This document shows, in pieces, positions 1 through 8,033 of a stretch of 64,000 bases of DNA. The stretch comes from Ammoniphilus sp. CFH 90114 (GTDB taxonomy: Bacteria; Bacillota; Bacilli; Aneurinibacillales; RAOX-1). The translations under genes were made by a program, and so were the position numbers. The DNA is taken from assembly GCF_004123195.1 (NCBI RefSeq), contig NZ_SDLI01000008.1:1-64000 (forward strand). The letters are read 5' to 3'. Position 1 is the first letter of the stretch. Each line of letters begins with the position of its first letter. Under the pieces are notes generated by a model. That model saw only the letters and a program-made list of their open reading frames with translations, ran no database searches and was not told the DNA's origin.

Positions 1-10
1 GTTTCGTTCA

Positions 11-82
11 TATCAAGGGATCTCATGTCCGTTTGAGTTCCAAACACAACGATTTTAATTCAATTAACGCACCTGATGTCCG
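11..82. repeat. pair of direct repeats downstream of the liv operon
   Basis: Two 21-bp segments at 11-31 and 62-82 match at about 15 of 21 positions and both end in ATGTCCG on the plus strand (CGGACAT on the minus). Their period is 51 bp. No ORF covers them. They resemble a dispersed intergenic repeat rather than coding sequence, but one example cannot establish a family. Bases 1-10 hold nothing recognisable. Confidence 0.35.
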
Positions 83-83
83 C

Positions 84-123
84 AAAAAATAAAGGACGTA
101 AATCCTCTAAAGGATTCACGCCC
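84..123 (-). terminator. intrinsic terminator of the liv operon
   Basis: Read on the minus strand, a stem starting GGGCGTGAATCC pairs with GGATTTACGTCC across a short loop and is followed by TTTATTTTTT. It lies just past the livF stop codon, so it closes the liv operon. Confidence 0.85.
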
Positions 124-131
124 TTCTCTCT

Positions 132-839
132 TTATGACAAATATGCTTCTTTAACTTGCGTATTCGTCAGCAACTTGCTTGCTTCATCCTGTAGGATAAT
201 CTCTCCAGTCTGAATAACATAGCCGCGATGAGCCACTTGCAGAGCTTGGTTCGCATTCTGCTCAACCAATAATATAGTCATGCCTTCTTGGTTGAGTTCC
301 TTAACGATGCTAAAAATCTGTTCAACAAGGATGGGAGCCAAACCCATCGAAGGTTCATCAAGCATAAGGATTTTTGGTCTAGACATCAATCCGCGGGCAA
401 TAGCAAGCATTTGTTGTTCTCCTCCGCTCATCGTCCCGCCCTTTTGATTAATTCTTTCCTTTAACCTAGGGAAATAATGAAAGGCTCGTTCAAATCCTTC
501 TTCTATTAACTTCTTATCCTTTATACCGAAAGCTCCCATTTCCAGGTTTTCTTTCACAGTCATCTTAGGAAAGATTCTTCTTCCTTCCGGCACGTGAGCA
601 ATTCCGTAGGATGCTGTAATATGCGGGGGGATGTTGGTAATATTCTTCCCATCATAGATGATAGAGCCCTGTTTCGTATGGACTTGACCGCAGATGGCTT
701 TCAGTGTGGTGGATTTCCCTGCACCGTTGGAACCAATCAGCGTCACGACTTCACCTTGATTTACTTCTACACTAATCCCCTTCAGGGCATGAATCCCCCC
801 ATAATAGGTGTGTACTTGATCTATTTTTAATAGTGCCAT
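132..839 (-). CDS. livF: branched-chain amino acid ABC transporter, ATPase LivF
   Basis: One of the two cytoplasmic ATPases that drive LIV-type uptake of branched-chain amino acids or related substrates. The 235-residue protein has Walker A GSNGAGKST (about 36-44), signature MSGGEQQ (137-143) and Walker B ILMLDEP (157-163). The switch region reads LLVEQNAN, with Gln-Asn in place of the usual His, as is typical of LivF. It starts at an ATG with GAGGTGAG just upstream. It is the last gene of livJ-H-M-G-F and lies 26 bp after livG. The exact substrate cannot be read from the ATPase. Confidence 0.95.
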   Translation of the reverse strand: MALLKIDQVHTYYGGIHALKGISVEVNQGEVVTLIGSNGAGKSTTLKAICGQVHTKQGSIIYDGKNITNIPPHITASYGIAHVPEGRRIFPKMTVKENLEMGAFGIKDKKLIEEGFERAFHYFPRLKERINQKGGTMSGGEQQMLAIARGLMSRPKILMLDEPSMGLAPILVEQIFSIVKELNQEGMTILLVEQNANQALQVAHRGYVIQTGEIILQDEASKLLTNTQVKEAYLS

Positions 840-865
840 CTTCTCACCTCTATTCAGCTTATGAC

Positions 866-1648
866 CTAAGATGCTTCCTCTTCGTCGCTCTTACCTAAGT
901 ACGCCTCAATGACTCGCTTATTATTACGGATCTCTTCTGGGTTTCCTTCAGCAATCTTCTGACCATAGTCTAGGACATGAATATTCTCACTTAGTTTCAT
1001 GACTAATTTCATATCATGCTCAATTAACACGATCGTTAAGTTCAATTCATCTCGAAGACGGAAGATAAACTCTGTGAGTTCTACCGTTTCGCGTGGATTC
1101 ATCCCTGCTGCCGGTTCATCAAGTAGAATGATCTTTGGCTGGGCTGCTAAGGCACGAGCAATCTCCAATCGGCGCTGAAGACCGTAAGGAAGGCTCTGAG
1201 ATTGATCGTTGGCGATATGCTCAATCCCTACATATTTCAGAATACGATAGGCTTCTACCCTTACACGCTCTTCCTCATGCTTTACCTTTCCGAAGTTCCC
1301 CAGTATTCCCATAAGGCCTGATTTTAACTGTGTATCCATTCCTACCATCACGTTCTCAAGAGCTGTCATTTCTTTAAAAAGTCGGATGTTTTGGAAGGTA
1401 CGGGAGATCCCCTTCGAGGCAATAATATCTGGGCGAAGTCCCTTGATACTCTGACCGTCTAATAGAATATCTCCCTCATCTGGAATATAAAAACCTGTGA
1501 CCATGTTAAAAAATGTCGTCTTCCCTGCTCCATTCGGTCCGATAACAGCCGTAATCGTCCCTTTTTCAATATTAACACTCACGTCGTTTACAGCGGTCAA
1601 ACCGCCAAAACGCTTCGTGATCCCTTTGATTTCTAATACATTACTCAT
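866..1648 (-). CDS. livG: branched-chain amino acid ABC transporter, ATPase LivG
   Basis: Second ATPase of the LIV importer, 260 residues. Walker A is GPNGAGKTT (about 36-44). The signature has the LivG form LPYGLQRRLEIARAL, followed by Walker B IILLDEPAAGMN and a canonical H-loop, LIEHDM. A glutamate-rich tail follows the ABC domain. The ATG has GGGAGG upstream inside the end of livM, and the genes overlap by 4 bp (ATGA), which indicates translational coupling. With LivF it forms the ATPase pair that binds the LivH-LivM membrane core. Confidence 0.95.
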   Translation of the reverse strand: MSNVLEIKGITKRFGGLTAVNDVSVNIEKGTITAVIGPNGAGKTTFFNMVTGFYIPDEGDILLDGQSIKGLRPDIIASKGISRTFQNIRLFKEMTALENVMVGMDTQLKSGLMGILGNFGKVKHEEERVRVEAYRILKYVGIEHIANDQSQSLPYGLQRRLEIARALAAQPKIILLDEPAAGMNPRETVELTEFIFRLRDELNLTIVLIEHDMKLVMKLSENIHVLDYGQKIAEGNPEEIRNNKRVIEAYLGKSDEEEAS

Positions 1649-2937
1649 GAGCTCTTCCTCCCTTGCTGGGCCTCAACCTGTGCTAGAATTCCAGTTTGCG
1701 GCAGAGTCTGATCCAACTCTTTTACCTTGTCCAAATCAATCTCCGGACGCTTCGCTGGGATAATTCCCATGGGTCTAAATATCGCAATACTTATGAGAAT
1801 AAGACCAAAGATTAAACGTTGGAACTTAGAAGGGTCCAACTCATTCGGGATGTTAATCACACCCGACATGCTTAATTGCTGCAGCCACTCGGAAATCTCT
1901 TGAAGGACGGATACATTCAGTACCGTGATAATCGCTCCACCGACAATAACGCCTGGAACACTACCATTCCCTCCAAGAATAACCATAACTAGAATACTAA
2001 TGGATTGCATGAGGATAAAGCTTGTTGGGTCGATAAAGGTTTGTTTTGCTGCAAAGATAACGCCTACGATCCCGGCAAAGGAAGCACCCGTAGCAAAAGC
2101 AAGCAGCTTCGTCCGAACGAGCGGAATTCCCATTGCTTGAGCGGCTAGCTCATCTTCACGAATAGCAATCCAAGCCCGACCTAATCGAGAATTCTCTAAA
2201 CGCTTATTCGCGATAATAATAACGGCAATTACAATTAAAACAAGATAGTAATAATGCGTCGATGTATTAAACTGAAAGCCGAATAACTCAGGTTGAGCTA
2301 CCGCAGGGATTCCCCGAGGTCCATTCGTAATATTGATAGGCTTATCTAAGTTATTAAATACAATACGGATAATCTCACCGAAGCCTAGTGTAACAATCGC
2401 TAGATAGTCCCCTTTAACTTTTAGTACAGGAAGACCAAGTAAGATTCCAAAAATCGCAGCAACCAATAAACCGATTAATAGAAACGGCCAGAACCATTCT
2501 CCCCCAAGAGGAAACTGCATAAAGGCTGGCATAAAGTTATTAGCTTGTGCAGTAGCAAAGATGGCGTAAGAGTAGGCACCCGCTGCAAAGAAGGCAACAT
2601 AGCCTAAATCTAGTAGACCAGCAAAACCTACTACGATATTCAGACCTAGCGCCATCGCAATGTAAATCCCTACGTTAGACGCAACCTCCATATAGTATTG
2701 GTTACCGCCAGAGGCAAAAGGCAATAGGATAGTAAAGATAAGCACCCCTACTATAATACGAGTTTTAGTAGGTATCTTGTTGGAATAATAAAGGACTAAG
2801 AAAGAAAACAAGAGCATCAGGAAGGCTATAATCGATTTGGCTGCAAAATGTAGCCAGAGCGATGCCACAAGTAAATAGATGCTTATAAAGCCATATTGGG
2901 CTGATTGGTTGGATAGTAGTGCTTTCACTTTTTCCAT
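1645..2937 (-). CDS. livM: branched-chain amino acid ABC transporter, permease LivM
   Basis: Membrane subunit of the LIV importer. It has many hydrophobic segments and the family motif region GLNIVVGFAGLLDLGYVAF in the first half. I place the start at the ATG at 2937, because AGGTGA lies 8 nt before it. The frame also opens at a GTG at 2949, directly after the livH stop, but that codon has no Shine-Dalgarno. The product is about 430 residues, with a long N-terminal hydrophobic extension and a hydrophilic tail. LivM permeases with such an N-terminal extension are known. It is cotranscribed with livH and livG. Confidence 0.93.
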   Translation of the reverse strand: MEKVKALLSNQSAQYGFISIYLLVASLWLHFAAKSIIAFLMLLFSFLVLYYSNKIPTKTRIIVGVLIFTILLPFASGGNQYYMEVASNVGIYIAMALGLNIVVGFAGLLDLGYVAFFAAGAYSYAIFATAQANNFMPAFMQFPLGGEWFWPFLLIGLLVAAIFGILLGLPVLKVKGDYLAIVTLGFGEIIRIVFNNLDKPINITNGPRGIPAVAQPELFGFQFNTSTHYYYLVLIVIAVIIIANKRLENSRLGRAWIAIREDELAAQAMGIPLVRTKLLAFATGASFAGIVGVIFAAKQTFIDPTSFILMQSISILVMVILGGNGSVPGVIVGGAIITVLNVSVLQEISEWLQQLSMSGVINIPNELDPSKFQRLIFGLILISIAIFRPMGIIPAKRPEIDLDKVKELDQTLPQTGILAQVEAQQGRKSS

Positions 2938-2949
2938 GGTTCGCTTCAC

Positions 2950-3915
2950 CTACACTTTCTCTTTCACTGCTTCTCCGAACAATCCTTCTGGCTTAAATAG
3001 CAATACAAGGATTAAGAGCGAGAAAGCTAGTACGTCTTTGTATTCAGCACCCATTGCTCCGTGTGTTAAAGGTTCTAGATACGCCGATCCAAAAGATTCA
3101 AATAAACCTAGCATGACTCCACCAAACATAGCTCCCTGAATATTGCCGATTCCTCCTAATACTGCGGCTGTAAATGCCTTAAGACCAAGAAGGAAACCTA
3201 TAAATGGATTGATCGTAGAATAGTATTGAGCGTAAAGTACTCCTGTAGCTCCGCCAAGTCCTGATCCGATAAAGAAGGTAATAGCGATAACTTTGTTTAC
3301 ATTAATTTGCATGAGGGAAGAAGTCGATTGGTCTTGGGCTACGGCTCTCATGGCCTTTCCCCATTTCGTCTTGGAAACAAACATCTGCAAACCAATCATC
3401 ATAATAATGGCAGAAGCCATGATAATAATAGATTTATGTGGTAGGATAGCAGCATCAGTTAAATTGATAGATTCAGTAAATAATTGCGGGCTGTTTAAGA
3501 AGAAGGCTCCGCGATGCAGTCCCTCAACTAAACGAACAAGATCCTGAAGTAAGAAGGATACACCAATAGCTGAAATAAGCACGACTAGGCGAGGCGATTT
3601 ACGGAGTGGACGATAGGCAATCCTCTCAACTCCAACTCCTAGTGATCCGGTAAATAAGGTTGCAATGAGTAGTGCGCCGAATAAGGAGAGAAAAGGATTC
3701 ATTCCTTCTAACATACCTGTAGCTTGTAATAATAACAGAACTTCCGTTCCAACGAACGCTCCCACCATGAAAATTTCACCATGCGCAAAGTTGATTAGCT
3801 CCAATATCCCGTATACCATGGTATACCCTAGAGCGACAACCGCATATAAAAACCCTAACGTGAGTCCGTCGATGAGAACCTGTGGCAATATCGCAATATA
3901 AAAATCTAGACCCAT
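2950..3915 (-). CDS. livH: branched-chain amino acid ABC transporter, permease LivH
   Basis: First permease of the LIV system, about 321 residues, with the characteristic N-terminal stretch GYTMVYGILELINFAHGEIF and roughly eight membrane segments. The frame can be extended to 3945, but the ATG at 3915 has GAGGTAAC at proper spacing, so I use it. A 190-bp gap containing hairpins separates it from livJ upstream, whereas it abuts livM downstream. It pairs with LivM to form the translocation pore. Confidence 0.94.
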   Translation of the reverse strand: MGLDFYIAILPQVLIDGLTLGFLYAVVALGYTMVYGILELINFAHGEIFMVGAFVGTEVLLLLQATGMLEGMNPFLSLFGALLIATLFTGSLGVGVERIAYRPLRKSPRLVVLISAIGVSFLLQDLVRLVEGLHRGAFFLNSPQLFTESINLTDAAILPHKSIIIMASAIIMMIGLQMFVSKTKWGKAMRAVAQDQSTSSLMQINVNKVIAITFFIGSGLGGATGVLYAQYYSTINPFIGFLLGLKAFTAAVLGGIGNIQGAMFGGVMLGLFESFGSAYLEPLTHGAMGAEYKDVLAFSLLILVLLFKPEGLFGEAVKEKV

Positions 3916-3963
3916 ACGGTTACCTCTTTTCTGCTTGTATTTCAATGGTTATTAGTCTTTTTA

Positions 3964-3995
3964 GGAAAAAGAAAGGAGCGACTTGGCGTCGCCCC
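3964..3995 (-). terminator. leaky terminator between livJ and livH
   Basis: On the minus strand an 8-bp stem, GGGGCGAC / GTCGCTCC with one G-U pair, closes a 5-nt loop and is followed by TTTCTTTTTCC. It lies between livJ and livHMGF. A partial terminator here would let the binding protein be made in excess of the membrane complex, as is common in ABC importer operons. A second, less regular hairpin (GCGTAGGG / CCCTAAACGC with an inner GGGA / TCCC stem) lies upstream at about 4000-4036. Confidence 0.65.
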
Positions 3996-4105
3996 AGTTG
4001 GCGTTTAGGGTTGGGAACAATCCCTCCCCCCTACGCATAAGTGCCACTGGACTCTCGGCTTACAAGGCTTACCGATTAGCCCAAGTTCTTAGCCTCTTTC
4101 AGCAA

Positions 4106-5332
4106 TTACTTGATTTCTGCGATTTGATCTGCAGGATATGCACCCTTCTCAAAGCTCTTAATGAATACAGATGCGTTTACGTTGTCACCCTTCTCATCAA
4201 AAGTAGTTGTGGAAAGGATACCTTTGAAATCCTTTGTTGCAGAAATCGCAGCATTCAACTGTTCACGAGTAGGCTTCTTGCCGCCATTATCCTTAATCGC
4301 TTGCTCTAGTCCGTTCAACACTACTAAAGCGGCATCATAACCATAACCAGCGAAAGCACCTGGATCTCTATTAAAGGAGGTCTTGAAGCGATCAACCCAA
4401 GCTGGACCGTCAGCAGATGCTGTAATGTCTCCTGCTACAGAAGTGATGCGGGCTAACTTCACAGCTTCGACACCAGCAGCGGTTACGAATCCACCATTAT
4501 CAAGACCGTCTCCACCAAGGAACATGCCATCATATTGCTTATCCTTCAACTGCTTTAAGAACTGACCACCTTGTGCATACATTCCCCCGAAGAAAACAGC
4601 TTGGGAGTTAGAAGCCTTGATCTTGGTTACTAGTGTATTGAATTCCATCTCTTGTGCACTTACGGATTCGTGAGCAATAACTTTAAGTCCAAGTTCTTCT
4701 GCTTTCTTCTTCATCTCGATCGCTAGACCCTTACCATAGTCAGTGGCGTCATCGATGATGTATAAAGACTCAAGTCCCGAATCCTTAATAAATTGAGAAG
4801 CTGCTGGTCCTTGGTTGTCATCACGAGCACAAATACGGTGGAAGGTCTTCCAACCATTCTGGCTCAATTGAGGGTTCGTGTTCGAAGGAGATACGACCGG
4901 TAATCCTGCTCCCTCGTAAGTCGTTCCAGCTGCTGCCATAACCCCTGAGTTCAAGTGACCTACTAAAGCTAATACATCTTGATCTGTTACAAGGGCCTTC
5001 GCATTGGTTGTACCTGTAGCTGGGTCAGCCTTGTCATCCTTAGGAAGCAATTGAAGATCAAATCCCATGGCCTTGAACTTCTCTGCATTGTCCTTAAGTG
5101 CAAGCTCTGCTCCCAACTTGATGTCTTCACCCATCTCCGCATTCTCACCAGAAAGTGGACTTTGGGTTGCAATCTTGATGACCGCGGATCCACCGCCACC
5201 GCTGCTTGCTGGCTGTTCTGCTGGCTTGTCACCGCCACCGCTTCCTCCCGTTTGTGTAGATCCACCGCAGCCGCTCAAAATCATACCGATGGAAAGAACA
5301 AGAGATGCAGCTAAAAACGACCTTTTTCTCAT
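4106..5332 (-). CDS. livJ: branched-chain amino acid ABC transporter, substrate-binding lipoprotein
   Basis: Extracellular type I periplasmic-binding-protein-fold receptor of the LIV importer, 408 residues. The N-terminus is a lipoprotein signal with lipobox LSGC at about 19-22, followed by a Gly/Ser/Pro-rich flexible linker (GGSTQTGGSGGG...) and then the binding domain starting near KIATQSPLSGENAEMG. The start ATG has GAGGGGG about 11 nt upstream and its own sigma-A promoter. It is the first gene of the operon and is separated from livH by terminator-like hairpins. It could bind Leu/Ile/Val or another amide or small amino acid. Confidence 0.93.
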   Translation of the reverse strand: MRKRSFLAASLVLSIGMILSGCGGSTQTGGSGGGDKPAEQPASSGGGGSAVIKIATQSPLSGENAEMGEDIKLGAELALKDNAEKFKAMGFDLQLLPKDDKADPATGTTNAKALVTDQDVLALVGHLNSGVMAAAGTTYEGAGLPVVSPSNTNPQLSQNGWKTFHRICARDDNQGPAASQFIKDSGLESLYIIDDATDYGKGLAIEMKKKAEELGLKVIAHESVSAQEMEFNTLVTKIKASNSQAVFFGGMYAQGGQFLKQLKDKQYDGMFLGGDGLDNGGFVTAAGVEAVKLARITSVAGDITASADGPAWVDRFKTSFNRDPGAFAGYGYDAALVVLNGLEQAIKDNGGKKPTREQLNAAISATKDFKGILSTTTFDEKGDNVNASVFIKSFEKGAYPADQIAEIK

Positions 5333-5379
5333 CTTTTGTAGTACCCCCTCTAATATCTAATTAATTAGTACATACGTTT

Positions 5380-5407
5380 ATTTTATAAGTTATTTGAAAA
5401 TTTGCAA
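5380..5407 (-). promoter_or_regulatory. sigma-A promoter of livJ
   Basis: TTGCAA and TAAAAT separated by 16 bp on the minus strand, about 50 bp before the livJ ATG. The surrounding DNA is strongly AT-rich. Confidence 0.6.
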
Positions 5408-5467
5408 GAGAAAAAAACAACTTTTTATAAATAATTTTTTCTCTGTTTTCATTTTTACAAAATTAAG

Positions 5468-5481
5468 GGAAATCGCTTTCA
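5468..5481 (-). promoter_or_regulatory. cre-like site upstream of livJ
   Basis: TGAAAGCGATTTCC on the minus strand matches the catabolite-responsive element consensus TGWAANCGNTNWCA except at the last base. It lies about 60 bp upstream of the livJ -35 box, a position where CcpA activates rather than represses in some Bacillus promoters. This is a single motif match without further support. Confidence 0.35.
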
Positions 5482-5571
5482 TTACTGATATATCGCATAT
5501 TACAAAAAGTCGTTCTCTAACTATATTCTATAAATAAACTTGTTTTGCAAATTAGTTTTAGCGCTTTTAAG

Positions 5572-5613
5572 CAAAAAAGCCCCTTCATACTCTAGAGTAT
5601 AAGGGGGTGGCTT
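5572..5613 (-). terminator. terminator of the adenine-deaminase-like gene
   Basis: On the minus strand CCCCTTATACTC pairs with GAGTATGAAGGGG (one bulged base), followed by CTTTTTT. It isolates the deaminase gene from the livJ promoter. The 320 bp between livJ and the deaminase gene hold this terminator, the livJ promoter and the cre-like site; no other gene is visible. Confidence 0.85.
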
Positions 5614-5652
5614 GATAAAATCTTACTTCCTGTTAGATAATCTATCACTATT

Positions 5653-7419
5653 TTATAATCTCCTGGCCGGGTAAAGAGGTCGTCCCTCCTTAATGGAATA
5701 CAACCCTTGTGCCGTGAGTCGCAAATCTGGTAAATGTGTTGCAGATAAAAAGAATAAAGTATACAACGGGTCAATATGACGATGTCCTCTGACCTTTAAC
5801 ATATCCACTAAATTCGATGTCTCTGCCATTAAATCATGCATATCCAAAAGGCTCATCTTCCCACTTAAGGGTAAATCCAAGTGAAAAAGATCCTGATTCC
5901 CTTCCTTTAAAACGATTCCTCCCCCACGAGAGAGAAGGTCATTCACAGCTTCAACCATGCTATCTTTACACTGCCCTACGACTAATACATCCTGTGAAGC
6001 CGTGTATGTCGTAGCTAAAGCATCCAATCGGTCTGCAAAGCCTTTGATGATTCCATTCGTAATCCAATTGCCAAATTGGTCAATTAAGCTTACGTAACAA
6101 TAACCTTCTAAGTCCTTTGTGTTTAAGCCCGTCTCAGGCAATATCACATCAGAGCGCTTGATAATCGCCGCATTCACCATTTCCAGCACAGGAATCTCAG
6201 TCGTATCGAGATTTAAGTCTAAGCTCTCCCGTTGTAATCTCCATGATTTTTTCATGGGATTGAAGTTCATTCGATCCCAATCACACAGAGGCCACTGTTC
6301 CGTCAGTTTTCCTTTCTCAGCCACCATTCTACCATCGGCCATTACGCTTAAAGGTTTAGGTTGGTGTACATTCTCCAAAAATACAATGTCGGCTATGCGG
6401 CCTGGTGCAATACCACCGATCTCTTGATCTAATCCATAATAGACAGCCGGATTTAATGTGGCCATCCGATACGCTGTTAGAGCCGGGACACCGCTCTCTA
6501 AGGCTAATTGGATTAAGTAATCCACACATCCGCTACGATGAAAGGGAGGCATAGAGCCATCCGTTGTCACCATAAGGCGTGACGCCGCAGCCGAATTAAA
6601 GTCGAACCCTATCTCCTTTAATCCAGAAAAGATTTCAGGCAGATCTGGTCGTATCGAGGAGTGACGCAACGTTGCGTACATCCCTAACCGAAGTCTTCTC
6701 ATCACCTCTTGCGCATTAATGGCTTCATGGCAGGCTGTTACTCCTAAAGCAGCCATGGCATTCAGCGTATCAACAGATGCCCCCGGGTTGTGACCTTCTA
6801 TCCTCTTCCCTAGGTTCCTCGTCATTACAATGCCATTCAGCATGGACTCGTCTCCTGCTAGTAGATTCGGCCATGACGTCAATTCCCCTGCTTGTAAGAC
6901 ACGATCATGCTCGAGCCACTTAAGCAAATTTCCCTCCGTGAATTTGGCTAACATCTCAGGTTGAGTACTTTGCGGGTCAAGTCTTGTCCACCAGAAATTC
7001 TTGATAGGCAAAGAAGAACAGTAATCGAAAAGGTAGTCGTACTCCTCTCGGCCCATGTTTAGATAAAAAATTAAGTTATCGCTGATTAAGGTGGTCGTCC
7101 CAAGACTTAAAGCAAATTCACTAAAGGCTTGTACATTATAAAGCTGAAAAGGGTGAGCATGGGGTTCTATGTAACCAGGGGCTAGGACATACGATGAGGC
7201 ATCAATCTCCACTGTATTGGAATCGGTTAAGGGTGCCTTTTCCCCTACATAAGCAATACGATCTTCATACAAGATAACATCAGCCCGTTCTACTTCACCC
7301 GTGTATACATTGATAATCTGTCCATGACGAAGCCAGGTGGTGGCTGGTCGTTTCCTACGGGACACCTCTATGAGACCTAGAATCTTAGCCTGATCTAGAG
7401 GGCGGATGGGTTTAGGCAT
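5653..7419 (-). CDS. adenine deaminase-like amidohydrolase (YerA type)
   Basis: Predicted metal-dependent amidohydrolase of about 588 residues, the length of typical adenine deaminases, which convert adenine to hypoxanthine. An N-terminal composite-domain strand precedes PHAHPFQ (the first two metal-ligand histidines), EGHNPGAS, ACHEAI and TTDGSMPPF, then the adenine deaminase C-terminal domain. The HAHPFQ motif replaces the HxHIESS motif of well-studied Ade enzymes, so this is the YerA subgroup, whose activity is less certain. The start at 7419 is chosen because AAGGAGAGG lies 7 nt upstream; the frame runs open to 7452. In B. subtilis yerA also follows the pur operon, and the location suggests purine salvage. 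Confidence 0.8.
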   Translation of the reverse strand: MPKPIRPLDQAKILGLIEVSRRKRPATTWLRHGQIINVYTGEVERADVILYEDRIAYVGEKAPLTDSNTVEIDASSYVLAPGYIEPHAHPFQLYNVQAFSEFALSLGTTTLISDNLIFYLNMGREEYDYLFDYCSSLPIKNFWWTRLDPQSTQPEMLAKFTEGNLLKWLEHDRVLQAGELTSWPNLLAGDESMLNGIVMTRNLGKRIEGHNPGASVDTLNAMAALGVTACHEAINAQEVMRRLRLGMYATLRHSSIRPDLPEIFSGLKEIGFDFNSAAASRLMVTTDGSMPPFHRSGCVDYLIQLALESGVPALTAYRMATLNPAVYYGLDQEIGGIAPGRIADIVFLENVHQPKPLSVMADGRMVAEKGKLTEQWPLCDWDRMNFNPMKKSWRLQRESLDLNLDTTEIPVLEMVNAAIIKRSDVILPETGLNTKDLEGYCYVSLIDQFGNWITNGIIKGFADRLDALATTYTASQDVLVVGQCKDSMVEAVNDLLSRGGGIVLKEGNQDLFHLDLPLSGKMSLLDMHDLMAETSNLVDMLKVRGHRHIDPLYTLFFLSATHLPDLRLTAQGLYSIKEGRPLYPARRL

Positions 7420-7597
7420 AACACATCCTCTCCTTACCTTTTTTATCCACATTGTATCACAGGCACAAGGCGTAAGTATTCTTTTCTCCAGATAACAAAC
7501 ACTACTAATAAAACAAGACTGCCGGTGGGTGAATAACAGGAATATCTCCTGCTAACACACCACCTCATAACGTGCAGCCTTATTCCTTGGAGGTCTT

Positions 7598-7912
7598 ATG
7601 AAAAAAAATGTAGGCACCATCGATGCCCTGTTGAGGATTTCTCTAGGTTTTTTTGCTTTTGGCTGGGGGATTTCGAGGATGGTACGCAAGCCGTATAGCG
7701 CGATGCCTTTTTTTATTACTTTGATGGCTTCACAGAAGATCGCTGAGGGTATCACTCGTTTCTGCCCTGGACTTGCCTTGCTTGGCTTGAACACGAGGGA
7801 TGTAAAAAAGGAAAGAAAAATGCCCCCATCTACAAACTATTACGCCAGAAGAAAAATAGAACCCCCTCTCACTGCACCTACACAGTTTGAAAGGGGGGAT
7901 ATCCATGAATAG
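7598..7912 (+). CDS. DUF2892 (YgaP-like) small membrane protein
   Basis: A 104-residue protein. Its N-terminal half, starting MKKNVGTIDALLRISLGF, is typical of the DUF2892 inner-membrane family, with two hydrophobic segments around FFAFGWGI and the FCPGLALLGLN end. The C-terminal third is hydrophilic and basic and not part of the domain. It starts at an ATG with TTGGAGG upstream. It is transcribed divergently from the deaminase gene and convergently with purD, and overlaps the next small gene by 8 bp. Its function is unknown; some relatives carry rhodanese domains, but this one does not. Confidence 0.75.
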   Translation: MKKNVGTIDALLRISLGFFAFGWGISRMVRKPYSAMPFFITLMASQKIAEGITRFCPGLALLGLNTRDVKKERKMPPSTNYYARRKIEPPLTAPTQFERGDIHE

Positions 7913-8033
7913 TGCCCAAGTACTTGAGATGGCAGGCGATAATTTCTTCGTCATAGCCTCTGTTCTTGGTTCTATTGCTGTGATTGTTTGGTTGTTTGTG
8001 CGAATTAACAAAAAAGCTAAAGGTCGTGTCTAA
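7905..8033 (+). CDS. single-pass membrane micro-protein (42 aa)
   Basis: A 42-residue ORF beginning MNSAQVLEMAGDNFF, with one hydrophobic helix (VIASVLGSIAVIVWLFV) and a basic C-terminus RINKKAKGRV, so N-out/C-in topology is likely. It starts within the end of the preceding DUF2892 gene (ATG overlapping its last codons) and has AAAGGGGGG upstream, so the pair is probably translationally coupled. Its last 17 bp run antisense to the 3' end of purD. I do not recognise a family. The clean ribosome site and the helix support it as a real gene. Confidence 0.6.
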   Translation: MNSAQVLEMAGDNFFVIASVLGSIAVIVWLFVRINKKAKGRV

